Notes under the pieces: generated by a model
Databases searched by the model: none
What the model saw: the letters and a program-made list of their open reading frames with translations, nothing else
What the model was told of the DNA's origin: nothing
In this document: piece after piece, positions 1 through 11,445 of the stretch
Layout of the letters: each line of letters opens with the position of its first letter
Numbering within the stretch: position 1 is the first letter of the stretch
Origin: Progne subis subis
Taxonomy: Eukaryota > Chordata > Aves > Passeriformes > Hirundinidae
Assembly: GCA_022316685.1 (NCBI GenBank)
Contig: JAKJHU010000057.1
Coordinates: 1,178,001-1,242,000 of the forward strand
Direction: 5' to 3'
DNA: 64,000 bases
Program-made: the position numbers and the translations under genes

Positions 1-966
1 TTTGTGATAAATTACTTAGCACATACTGGTAGAGTCATTACTTGTTGTATTTTCAGCCACATTTCTTTGGAGCAGGTAGATAGCATCCTTCTTGCAGAAA
101 ACACTGTTTTTTATCAAATAGCTCAATATCAGCTTTCAAAATTTTATGTGGTTAAGGTAGAATAAGAAGTCAATAAATTGCAGCCACTTTCCTCCATCTG
201 AGGGAAGGCTTATTGCCATCAAAGCAGTCTTTCTCTGCTCAAATAATTTCATCTGGTCCTTACAGTTACAGACCATCTTTTCAGCAGTAAATTGCTGCCA
301 GATACTTCAAGTTTAAATTGGTATGCAGTGAGCAATTTTCTCCCACGAAGATCAATTTGGAAGACCCAAAATCCATATTAGAGTTACCGAAATTTGATTC
401 TCTATTCAGCCTCCCAGGAAGAATACCTGGTGTTCAAGGTAGCTAAAAATATTTTAGCTAATGCTCCACTAGTACATAATAAAGTATAATTGATATCCTG
501 CCAAGTATTAGTAATCATATAGCAAAATTTGATTAAAATTAAAAAGATGGAGTCTTAAGACTTATAAAAAACCACAGAACCATATGGAATTGCAAAGGTG
601 TCTGAAGTAGCCACACAATGAGATTAGCTCCAGAATTTTTTTTCTCTTTTTGATTTGAATGTGCCACAATATGGTAGAAGGTGCTTCACATGGAAGCTTG
701 AACAAAAAAAAAGAGTTCACGTGAAAGAAATTTTATGGGTAAAGGTATGTGCAGGAAAGTTGTTGAAGGGGAGATGCAAGGGCTAGCTTGAAACCAGGAG
801 TTTCACATCTTTCAGCAAGTCTGCTAAAATCCCTCTCATCATTATATTTTTCCAAATAGAATATTTGTGCATATTTTTTTTTAAATATGCGCAGAAAGAA
901 TAAAACGACTCCCTCAAGAAGTCAGTGCACAACCACATGCTATCAGGAGTGAAATACTGTTTGTAC
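1..966 (-). other. CCDC141 intron (continues off left edge)
   Basis: AT-rich sequence. I looked on the minus strand for the next CCDC141 exon and saw nothing convincing. No repeat recognised. Confidence 0.6.
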
Positions 967-1075
967 CTTTTGTATGATGCTCTTGTTGCAGAAGAAGTTC
1001 TTTCAAAGAGTCAATATTTTCAAACTCTTTAGTATTTTTCAGGAAATCTTCAACTTGGTCAATTTTAACAGCAAA
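967..1075 (-). CDS. CCDC141: CCDC141 fourth coding exon (residues 140-175 plus one base)
   Basis: This exon has 36 codons and one extra base, starting [14 protein letters not shown] and ending QQEHHTK. The acceptor is a CAG at 1078-1076 and the donor is GTACAA from 966. The exon ends in phase 1; the lone G is expected to start the next Glu codon (mammals have HHTKE). The following exon is not in the remaining 966 bases and should lie left of the window. Confidence 0.92.
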
Positions 1076-4000
1076 CTGTATTAAGGAAACAAAGGTTAGG
1101 GAGAAGCACACTATAATTTTGTTTGGCATAACTGCACCATAATCTCGGTGTTATTGGGAAAGTTCATAAGAATTTGTAAATTCTTGGAGAAAGGCATTTT
1201 TAGTGACTGCTAGATACAGATGCTTTGTGGCCTCTATGCACATTCTGAGTTTTTTCTTTGATGTACTGATTGATCGAAGGATTTTAATTGACACAATCTG
1301 TGATTAGTTTGCCACTTTGTGAATCATTTTTCCTGCAAAGCCTTATACCAAATCTAATTTTTTTTTTTTTTATATATAATACACATTATCAGGACACAAT
1401 AATTAGGAGATTGCTGATCCTGGACTTCTTAGGACAGTTAGTAATCCCATGGTTGCTTCGGCAATTTATAGGTGGCACTGGTATACTACAGAAACAAAAT
1501 GATCAGGGAGAATTATTAAACGCTTTGAGTTCCAAGATGTGAGGACAGTTGATTGTGTGACAACACAGACTGGGCACAAACCTGCAGCATAAGGAATCCC
1601 TCTCTTTAGCTCCCTCTGTATATCAGTGAATTAGGATAAGAGAGAAACGGGTAAACAGGAATTACACAGTTGTTCTTTTGTGTCCATCTGTACATCAAGT
1701 CTCAGGTAAAGGACCGTCAAGTTAGACTAATGCTTGCTTTATGTAATTACAATAGCCTTATGGATATTTTGGTGTAAAACCTTCAGTGACCAATCATCAG
1801 TGTGCATTAGTGAAGGCAGCTGAGAACAAGTCCTTTCAATGCCAAATAATTTTAATCATAAGAATGAAAGATGTTCTGCAGAATGTCCATAGCCACTGAA
1901 ATACATTCTTTAGGGTTTGGTCTGATTCCACTTTTCACTGGCAATTTCTGTCAAGTAAAATTTTGGGAGATATTGTGACTAAAATATTTCTTAAAGTCTA
2001 GATTTTTTTTTTTTTTTTTGATCAGCTTCATCCTGTACTATCCAAAAGGTGGAAATGGAAGAATGAATCCCAAAATTTGATTTTCTTGTTTGCCTCACCC
2101 TTTAGGGATACAATGAACAATATACCACACATTAAAATTACAGTGGTTAGAGTAGCAGTAAGATGAAGGCAGCTTCAAATTAACAGTTATTTGATTTAAA
2201 TACAAACCTCCAGTGCATTTTCAAAGAATACTGAAGTAAGTTCCAGAAGTGCCTGTCGCTTCTCTAACATAATGATGAGGGCATCCCATGCATCTCCAAG
2301 TGTCTCTGCCATGGCATCATAAACCTGACTCTTCTCTTTGTTCTCCTCTGCAACCTTGTCTGCTTCCTGCAGCAGGTCCCATACCTTGTCTTCCAAAGCC
2401 TGAGAAGGAAATATACCAAACCAAACATAAGAAATCTGACACAAAATCCAAAACACTGTGCCGATACTGGTGTCAGAATATTTTTACCATGGGTCTGTAC
2501 AGGAGCCACAAACCTCCTACTCCTGCTTTATTTCCAGTTCCTAGTAATAGGAGTGTAGCTGCAAAGCTTCTAAATTTCATTTGCACTTAAGAAGCAATAG
2601 TTTTATAAAATTCAAATACAAACAAGAGTTAAGAGAATTTATCATGTTATCCCCAACATTTACACTCCAATGTTTTTACATCTCCATAAACACAGATCTG
2701 TCCTCCTGGAAGTGGTAGCAGTACAGGTATTTTGATTCCTCTTTCATATGTCATCATATTACATTACTGGACATTAGAAGTTTTAGAAGTTTGTGAGGTA
2801 ATTTACTCATAAGTTTCCGATGACTAAAATGCAATCCAGATAAGAGTGGTTTGAACATAAGAACGTATTCTCCAAAAAAACCACAAACCCACACCTAAGT
2901 TATGTAACGTTTCAAGTTCAGCTTGCTGCATTGCTCAAGCTGTCCACCAAAAGATAATTCTTTATTATCAAAACAATTCTTCTGTGTTTTATTCCTTTTA
3001 TTAATGTCACCACAAAACCCAAAAGATTCCACCATTACATGGAACAAGAACATTCCACCATTAATCTCACAGCTGCTGGCGGATTTCCAGTTTAAGCTGC
3101 AAATCTTTAGTGTGTCAGAAAAACTGATTGACATTTGCACTGTGTTCTTCCCAACACCCATCTTGGGTTTTTTCATGAGCATGAATTAATAAACTGTCAC
3201 TTTTTATTGTTATTAGAGGTGCTACCACATCTATATGTAATGTGAAAAGAAATTTTTATTAAGCAATTTAAATAGCCATTCATATACTACTGGATAAAAA
3301 GTTGGTAAAGTAGACCACTCTAAGAGAACTCTTTATGATGCTTCTTCCTTGATGAAGCATAAAATTGTTACATGCACAACTCTGTAAAAGTAGTGGCATT
3401 CTTTAATTATCCAACATGAGATATTATTAACATTCTAGACCTACTCTGTAACAAATATAAGAGGTATGAAATGAGCATATGAGATATTGATGGTCTCTTA
3501 CTAACTCATTGCTTAATGAGAAGCACTACAGTAATGACAATGTTGTCATTAAAAGAAAAGAGAGGTAAAATATTCTCAGGACTTTTCACCCAAACTGCTT
3601 GTCACTAGAAGGTTAATTTTACCAAAATGATTAGAACACTTTCACAGCTGTTCTGAATATACTATAGAAAACCAGGTGACATCTGAGGTAGTTCCACTTG
3701 GAATTTCTTGGCAAAGGCTAGCATTTGAAAGAGCTGACTATTTTATATTTTGAAATAAAACCAGGTATGCTTTTATCCTAATATTACATCAGCTTCAACA
3801 TATTTAGAAGGTATTTCAAATGCTAACCCTTTCCTAACTACATAAGATGAATGCTAAAGAAATGTATAGGACCCAGAAGTAGATTTTCTTCTTTTAGAAG
3901 CCCTTTTTTTCTGAGCACGTTGTTAATTACCATTTATCCCTGACAAGTAGGCTCTGTTTTCTAATAATTGATTAGCTGTGAGGCACAGCTAATCCCTAAA

Positions 4001-7000
4001 ACACAGAAAAAACTGGAATAGTTTCTAATGGTTTTCAGTCATGCCTCCTGCATCTTTTAAAATTCAGTTACTATAAGATGAATTGAAATCCAACCAAAGA
4101 AAATTAGAAGGTTAAAGCAAACCAAACTGCTGCATTTAATGAAATGCAAAACTAGTGTGCATAAAGTTAAAAAAAACAACAAAAAAGCCCACCAAAACTG
4201 TTCTTGTGTAATAGTCTTTTTGTATTCAGAACTGATTAATGGAAATTTTAAAACACAGACTTAATTTTTCATTAACATGGATTGAATTTAGTTCACTTAT
4301 TTAAAATAGATGTGTATTCTATTGCCTCCAAATAATAGCTCCTGTAATTCTACAAAAAACCTAATATAGTATCACAAGAGTTGTCATGTTGTCTGTTTCC
4401 TCAGCAACAGAAAAAGTTACATTTTGAGAAGACAGACTAATAAAAAGAAATAAAAGAGGGAAATATTTTACAGGAAACTACTCTTTGTTTTATAAACCGT
4501 TCAAATACCTAAGATGATTCAGAGTGATATTAAGATTTTATTGCCATGAGTTTAAAATTATGCTTCCCACAATTGTCAAAGCCACTAGTTACTGTAAACT
4601 TTTTAAAAAAACATCCTCAACTACATTAGTTTCTATATACTACATACGGGAATAGTTTATTTTTAAATGAAATAGACTGATATTTCTGGTTTTCTATTTT
4701 TGTCTTTGAAATATAAACCTTTTATCAACACAGGGTCAAAGAATAACTTGGATAGGACTCTTCAGGTCACCTGTCTAATCCCTTGCTGTAGTTAATCAAG
4801 GACTTAGCCCATTAAGTCTTAAATATCCCTAACAATAGAGATTCCAGAACTTTTCTACACAGCCTATTCTAGAATAAATTCATTTTCATGGTTAAACTTT
4901 TTCCGAACATCCAGTTCATATTTCTTTTTTTCCAACTTGTGTCTCTTGATCTAGAGGCAAACTTAGTAAGAGGAAAAATGTGTATTTCCGTCCAAAAAAA
5001 AATGATGGCTTATGGAAAACAAAACATTTCACAGAAACTTGAATTTTAATGAGGTTTTTATCACTTGAGTTAACTTAACGGGGCTTTCCAATAAAGACTT
5101 AAAATTATTTCAAACACTTTTGGAATTTGATGTTTCATTCCCTGTGAACACAAAAAGAGTAGAGCTCTCTTTGGACTCTGAGAATCTGGAATGAAGCTTG
5201 ACAACACAAGGAATGCCTAGCGTGTAGTCAAAAAGGAGCTCGTGCAAACATGCAACTTCTGTTGCTCTCAGTAAAACCATGTCAGAAAAGCACTGCTCTA
5301 CAAACAACAGAACAATTTCAATTTCTATTAAATATCTATGATATGTCCATATGTTCTACCATTCAAAAAGAAGAGGACTGGTAGCTTAAAGGGAGCAGTG
5401 TTCTGGTCCAGAGGGACTGCAGGGATACTGGGTGGGTGCAGTCCCAGGCCTGCAGCAGGAATGCTCGCTGCCTGCTGATGCAGCTGCTGTGCAGCCACAC
5501 CTCTCCCCGCACTCCTTCCCAGGGTACATTGGCCTCTGATGCTGTAGCTTTTCTATTATTTTGTTCACAGTCCATCATTTGGGTAGTTTTCCATCTGTTA
5601 AAAGTGCAAGGAATGAGAGGGGGTAATTATCTTTGGTCTTTCCTGAGCTGTTGTACACTGACTGCATAACTTGGAATTTTCTGAGGTGTACGCTACCCTC
5701 CCATTCTCCTAGCACTGAGATGCTGCTAAAATTAACCTTGAGTTAGTGCTAAAAGGCAGTGCTGAGATGACACAACACAGTTGTTAACTAGAAACCTGGA
5801 AAATAGTCATAAAGATGCTTTGAGACAAATACTGTTTTGGTGGAATTTTGTTCATACAAATATTGAAATTAATGAGTAAGCTGAACAGTGAAGAAAAGTT
5901 ATTTATTACTTCTTTTTTTTTTTTTTTCAAATCACTTGCAAGAATCAGCTCTGATTGGATAAAAATACTTTGCTGCTAATTGTACTGTTGGGCACCTCAA
6001 CAACCAACAATTCAGAAAATATTAACAATTTTTTTCTATAACAAAATTACTGAAAAATTAGTGTTTTTAAAATATTTTGCTTGAAATATCTGAAAAGGCT
6101 TATTTACAAGATATCAAATGAAAAAAATGAGCATATTATATTAGTGCTTTTAGAAGAATGCAATTTTTCTAATTTTTTCCCTTGGCTATTAGCATATAAA
6201 TTAATATTTTACAATTTATGCTCTGTGAATTAAAGTAAATAAAACCATTAGGAGCAGTCCTCAAGTTCATGAGCCAAATTAGTAACAATGATGGCTTTAA
6301 ACTTTTTATGGGCTAGATTCACTGCAGTTTTGTGGCTGTTCTGCCAGTCTCTCTCATGATAAAACCCAGAAATTTGGAAGCAAACCAAAAATGCCTTATT
6401 GGGAGTTTTAACATTGTTAAGGACACACACAAACTCTTTTCCTTTTTTTTTTTTTTCCAGTGAGCTTTAATATTGAGAGACCCAAGCACTAAGAAATCTT
6501 GTTGTCTCCAAGTAGGCTTGCATGAAATCACAGAAGCTGATGGTTTCAACAAAACTGGTGCTACTGACACAGTTTGATTTAGCAAAACAGAAACAGAATA
6601 TGTTAGGTTAGAATCAGAACACACTAGATGAGGTTACTGAGGGGAATTTTAGCTGGATGTAAAGTTTGTATACATGTTCTCTGTTTAGTCTCAGTTTTAA
6701 TCTTTCCTGTTCAACATTTACTCTTTCAGTTCTATTAATAATAACACATCTGTTTCCTAATCCATAAACATTTGAAGCGGGGCCCTTTTCAAAAGTTGTA
6801 TTCTGCATTTTTGTTTAAGCAGTGGGTGTTCCCAATTCCTAAACTTATTCGAACAAAGGTAAATCAATACCTTATATCAATATCAATATGCCATAGCATA
6901 TTCTAGCAAAGCAAAGTATTTTGGATATGTTTTCCCCTAAGGCCCTGAAGAATACACAACAATTTTTATCACTATAATTCTGAACATGACAAGAATTTTT

Positions 7001-10000
7001 AGAATGTTCTAGAAATTACAGTCTATTCTTTCAACAAGTCTATTCCAATTACTGATAAAGTACAATCTGCCTTACTAAGTGTCAAACTGTTTGGGCTTTT
7101 TTAACCCTTTTAACATTGCTAAGTCAAAACCAATTCCCTGAAATACTGAGCTGAATTACATTTCTTTTCATCTAGCATCAGAAGCACTGTAAACTGATCA
7201 CTGGGCCAGATTTTGTCCTTCCCTGTGAATCTACAACAAATTAAGCTGACAAAAGAATTTGGCCAGAATATTTTGATTATAACTTGTAATAAATATACTG
7301 GGATGAGAGTAATGAAGTTAAAAAGTAAAGGAGTGATCAAAACCTAGAACAAGTTTACAGAAGAACATGGATAATGCCAGAATGGATAACTATTCCATAA
7401 ATTATCTTCTAAAAGTTGGTAGGTTCATCTCTACTGATTCTGAAGATGTGTTTACTACGAATCATCTAACTCTTGCCCTAAGCAGGACTAGTTTTGTGAT
7501 TGAATCATTACTTGTTCAAGAATTTTTGCATGACCTGCACAGAAGTTTAATTTGGAATTGGGTTAGTCTAATCAGCAAAGTTAAGCATATGCATATGCTT
7601 AACTGGTATCTCCCAGGATTTATTTTCTTTTTTTTTTTACAACAATAAAAAAAGAAATGGAGAAACAATTCAAGCTGCCTCTTACCCATCTTCACACAGC
7701 TAGGGCATAATTCATTATTAAATGAATAAATGGAAAAGAATTACTATAAGCAGTATTTCAAAAAATGAGAACCAATCTTGGAAAAACTTTTTACAAGTGG
7801 ATTTAGTGACTTAAGACTATCTAATTACTGGCAAATGTTAACAACTTACCATAACTCACAAATGGTCATGGCTGAAAAATGCACAGCCAGGAAGAATTAT
7901 AACATTGCAGTGCCTTATCATCACATATTACTGAGGAAAAAGTGGTCAATTTGAACTTAATTCTTCTATGGAATATTCATTAATCAATGCCAAATTTTGC
8001 AAGGACCACAGGCATAAAACATGAAATAATGAGTATTTGTTCCTAATGTATTTGGATGACAAGCATTCTTTAACAGTTTATGCATAATAAATTTTTGGAT
8101 CTGATTTGACTCGATATTAAAATCCTATTTGAAACTTTTTCTTCCAAAACTAGAGTTTCTTTAGAAGATGGGAATTAGTCTGTTTTCTTTTCCTACTCAT
8201 TAATATTTATTTTTGAAAATTAGGAGAAAAATAATCAGCTTCTTCCTGTCATCAGCTAATTCTGAATTGCTCACAGGATGCAGCAGCTTGTTCCAAGACC
8301 ACTCAAATGTTGCACTAGTGACAATAAAGATGAGACTCCAACAAAGGAAAGCAAAACCACCTCTCTCTAGGATTTGGGTATTTTGGTCGGTTTTGGGTGT
8401 TTGGTGGTTTTTTTCCATAATTCTATTCTTCATACTCTTCAAAACCCACACAATGCAGTGTATTAGCTACATACTCTATATACTGTATTGAACTACCTCA
8501 CACTCATTGGATATTTTAATGAATGGGGAAGCCCATAGCCAGTGGTAATAAATCCAGTGCTTGATCCTATCCAAATAATGTTTGTTCTATCAGATCTCAA
8601 GTTTATGTAGTCCCTCCAAAAATCAAATAGATTAGCTACTGTTCATGGCTTCAAAGATGTTAGAAGAATTTATTTACCTACATGTATAAAGCCAATCTGG
8701 CCTATCAAAACATTTAAAAAAAAAAAAAGTTCTTTTTAGGTGACTTCATACTTCTCTCAGTGTCAAATACCCACATTTAAAATTATTCAGTTCTTTCATG
8801 CAAGCCTGTCACTCAGCGTCCAAATGCCACCGATCCTATAATCTGCTCTCAGGAATGCCAAAATCTAATTTTAGGACTATTACTTAACTAAAATATTCCT
8901 ACATCAAGACAAGCTGTTTTAATCTTACAATATCATTCCCAATCCAATTTACATCAATTAAGATTCAATTAAATGGCTTGTGGAATATCTACTTCAGACT
9001 TACAAGGGGCTTGCTCGTGTTCACAGCTGTTATAAAATAATCAAACTTTTCAAAACACTGGAGAATTAAAAAATGAATTGTCTTTCCATTGTATTTAGCA
9101 ATTACTGAGGGCTATAGGATTTTTTCACTCGGCACTGATGCATAAAGCAGAAAAAACCTGCCTTTGCTGCTGCTGTCAGAAGTATATTTTTCCTGTGAAG
9201 AATTTCTGGAGAATCATAGAATATCCTGAATTGGAAGGAATCCACAAGGACCATCAAAGATCTGCTACGCTGACAAAGGCTGACCATATGTTTTTCTATG
9301 TGGAGTCTGACGTAACCACCATACTGCAACAGGAGGCGCAAGCAGCTACATCAGTTGTTGTACCTGAACTGTAATGACTTGAGGAATTTTTTCACTTCTT
9401 ACCTTCAGGTTGGATAGGAGGAATTCGTGATCTTGAAGTAGCTTTTTCGTCTCATCTTGATTGCTGCCAATTTCTAATATATTTGGTGTTGATTCAGCTA
9501 GCTGAAGCTTCACCCATTTTCCACACTGTAATAAGCAATTACAGCCTTCAGAAAAGGTTTCCTTCATTTATTTACTCACACTCTCAGCTCACACATACTT
9601 TGCATGGTCACAGGAGCACAGGGACCATACCCACAAGGAAGTCACAGAGAATACAGTTTAAACTTCCTTTGGAACAGGTAAAAAACTCCCAGACTAGTGT
9701 TATCCAGAGGCTGATCCAATATTGATTTTGCCCATGAAGGGCTGAATTATCACGAGTCAAAATTTTTTCTCTGACTCATCTCCCCTTTCAGCTGAAGATG
9801 ACACAGATGGTTAAGTGAATTTGGTGGGTGAGTGGGGCAGGCAGAAGTAACAAATATTCTAGAGCAGATGCAAAAACCATAGCCTCAGATCTTATTTCTA
9901 CCACATAGGTCCGACATACCTCTATAGTTAATATATGGAACAAGACATTGCACAAGTAGCAGCAGGGACACTTAGCAGCCTTTGGAACAGGAACTAAAGC

Positions 10001-11072
10001 ATGCTGATAAGGACCGAAGCTGCGATGTTGCTGGAAGCTAGCATGGTTCCACAGCACAGAGAGGAAAAATAAATTACTTCACCCTCAACTTGAGTCTCCT
10101 TGCAATGAAATTACTCCCCTGCAACAGTCGACCACCTCACAGAAAGGGTGAAAACCGACCTCAAAAAAACCTTTATACAGCTGAGGTAAACCATCCTGAA
10201 TAATTACCTGAATTAGATGGTAAACTCTACTCATTATCACCTTAATCTGCATTACAAACAAACTCTAATGGCTGAGGCTAGCATGTTTTCCAGGTTGCCT
10301 GGAGAATGAAAAATCAACTGCCAATGAATTACAGCTGGAATTCATTGCTAGCATCCAGATTTACTCCCAATGCTGAATTTTATGCCAAATGAAGGTGTGG
10401 ATTCCATCTCACAAAAGAGGCCTTTCGGTGCTTATAAGCACAACTGTCTGCACACAAGGGTTTTACAGAAACACGTGGGACTGTGGATTCACAGCTTTCA
10501 AAAATAACTACTCATTATTAAGTTTAGACTTTTTTTTTCCTCAGAAAATACCTCATCTGTGGAGTCTGTAGAGCCACTTATTGTGCAAAGTTATTGCTGA
10601 GTACAGGTTAAAATAACTCAAGGAGGCTTGACTACAATCATCATGCTTTAAACACATTTTTATGCCACTCTTCATTTAACTCTTTTTAAACAGAGTAAGA
10701 GGAATTCCTTCCCTCTAAGACCCTACATATTTTGACCAAATTATTTATCCTTTTTGAAAATAAACACCAACAACACAAAAGCCACCAAGAGTAATTGTGA
10801 ACAGGAACTAGCATTAACTTCCAAGAAAAGTCTATTAGATATTGACTAATCAAATGGCCTTGCCATATCATTTTATGTTAACTACTCATTTGCCCAGAAT
10901 ATTTAAAAGGAGTGTTACCCACGGAGCAGCAGAAAGAGAAGATCAGACACGCCAGCAGTGGCTGCCTTACCTTAAGCACAGCTATAACAATACTGGCATC
11001 CCCAGCCTGCACAGCAACAGAACTGACTGTTGTTGTAGAAGGCTTCTGCTCCGAACTGGCTTCATCTGACAT
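967..11072 (-). CDS. CCDC141: CCDC141 (CAMDI), 5' part: four coding exons, gene continues beyond left edge
   Basis: Spliced join on the minus strand: 11072-10971, 9525-9403, 2399-2208, 1075-967. This gives 175 codons plus one base (102+123+192+109 nt) with no stop. The product begins [12 protein letters not shown] and contains [29 protein letters not shown] and FENALE, which I recognise as the N-terminus of CCDC141. The family is a long coiled-coil/spectrin-like protein, reported to bind DISC1 and myosin II, to act at the centrosome and to support radial neuronal migration. The in-window part is helical and charged, with no signal peptide or membrane segment. The gene lies downstream of SESTD1 on the same strand, as in mammals. 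The remaining exons must lie left of base 1. Exon borders follow GT-AG rules and exact codon counts; the name rests on remembered family sequence. Confidence 0.93.
1076..2207 (-). other. CCDC141 intron, 1.1 kb
   Basis: Ordinary AT-rich intron. It holds T tracts at about 1359-1371 and 2003-2019 and nothing else I can name. Confidence 0.8.
2208..2399 (-). CDS. CCDC141: CCDC141 third coding exon (residues 76-139)
   Basis: This exon has 64 whole codons, [15 protein letters not shown] through VFFENALE. The acceptor is CTTCTCAG ending at 2400 and the donor is GTTTGT at 2207-2202. Both ends are phase 0. The heptad-like pattern of Leu, Ala and charged residues fits an amphipathic helical repeat. The motif [17 protein letters not shown] is strongly like the mammalian protein. 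Confidence 0.95.
4741..4955 (-). mobile_element. Old CR1 LINE 3' fragment, reverse orientation
   Basis: Read on the plus strand, the block runs from a word like ACTTGGATAGGACTCTTCAG, through CCCATTAAGTCTTAAATATC and AGATTCCAGA, to TCCAACTTGTGTCTCTTGAT. This order of words is that of an inverted avian CR1 3' region. It is diverged, with small gaps, so it is an old insertion. Ends are approximate. Confidence 0.75.
7579..7604. repeat. 26-bp perfect palindrome
   Basis: The left arm AGTTAAGCATATG is followed directly by its exact reverse complement, with no spacer and the centre between 7591 and 7592. It lies in the large CCDC141 intron. No target-site duplication or larger element was recognised around it. 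Confidence 0.95.
9211..9262 (-). mobile_element. Short CR1 3'-end fragment, reverse orientation
   Basis: The plus strand reads GAATCATAGAATATCCTGAA then TTGGAAGGAATCCACAAGGA, the typical start of an inverted avian CR1 3' tail. Only about 50 bases are recognisable before similarity fades. It lies about 140 bases from the 3' end of the second CCDC141 coding exon. Confidence 0.75.
9403..9525 (-). CDS. CCDC141: CCDC141 second coding exon (residues 35-75)
   Basis: This exon has 41 whole codons, starting [13 protein letters not shown] and ending EFLLSNLK. The acceptor is ATTACAG at 9532-9526 and the donor is GTAAGA from 9402. Both ends are phase 0. It encodes the start of the helical spectrin-like region ([10 protein letters not shown]). 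The reading frame stays open on both sides into the introns, so the ends rest on splice sites and family alignment. Confidence 0.95.
9526..10970 (-). other. CCDC141 first coding intron, 1.4 kb
   Basis: No gene, repeat or regulatory site recognised. The base composition is typical of the flanking introns. Confidence 0.75.
10971..11072 (-). CDS. CCDC141: CCDC141 first coding exon (residues 1-34)
   Basis: The ATG is at 11072-11070, with A at -3, which is a favourable context. An in-frame TGA sits at 11081-11079, six bases before it, so the frame cannot extend upstream. The exon encodes a Ser/Thr-rich head followed by [16 protein letters not shown] and ends exactly on a lysine codon (phase 0). 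The donor is GTAAGG at 10970-10965. The 34-residue length equals that of the human exon as I remember it. Confidence 0.95.
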
Positions 11073-11211
11073 GGTGTTTCACAGCGGGACTGCATACATC
11101 AAAGCAGATGTATGATGTTGAGACCCTCTCTCAGGGTCCACCGCTCATCTCAGAAAGCACCAGAGTCGCTTGGATTCATTCAGTGAAACGGCTCAGCTAA
11201 CACTGATTAGT
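11073..11211 (-). promoter_or_regulatory. CCDC141: CCDC141 probable 5' UTR segment with upstream ORFs
   Basis: A pyrimidine-rich tract ending TTTTGGCAG sits just upstream at about 11240-11212. The untranslated part of this exon therefore probably begins at 11211, and a separate non-coding first exon and promoter lie further right. That boundary is inference. The segment carries three short upstream ORFs: 11179-11150 (9 codons), 11148-11131 (5 codons) and 11099-11079 (6 codons). A fourth ATG at 11095 opens a 37-codon out-of-frame ORF that crosses the main start and stops at 10984-10982. Confidence 0.55.
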
Positions 11212-11421
11212 CTGCCAAAAGGAAAGAACAGGAGGTTAAAAATAGACAACTCCATGGAGTTTATCATTCTTGAGAGAGATTTGACACACCCCTAGTTTGG
11301 TAGCATTAAGCTGTCTGTTCTTTTTTGTCACCATCTGAAGTGTGAAGGGCTTCTTCCATGAACATCACCTGACACCAGCTAACCAAATCAAAAAAAGCTC
11401 TCAAATTAAAACAGCTAGGGG

Positions 11422-11445
11422 AAAAAAAAAAAAAAAAAAAAAAAA
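11422..11445. repeat. Poly-A tract, 24 bases
   Basis: An uninterrupted run of A. No retroposon body was recognised upstream of it on either strand. Confidence 0.9.

Larger units (their letters stand above)
2400..9402 (-). other. CCDC141 intron, 7.0 kb
   Basis: Contains two CR1 pieces (4741-4955, 9211-9262), a 26-bp perfect palindrome (7579-7604), T tracts at 5913-5927 and near 6447, and a GC-richer patch at about 5390-5540. The rest is AT-rich with no recognised element. Confidence 0.8.

Noticed and set aside
11281..11340. CArG-like sequence CCTAGTTTGG near the CCDC141 5' end
   Set aside because: It has a G inside the A/T core, so it is not a proper SRF site, and its distance to a real transcription start is unknown.
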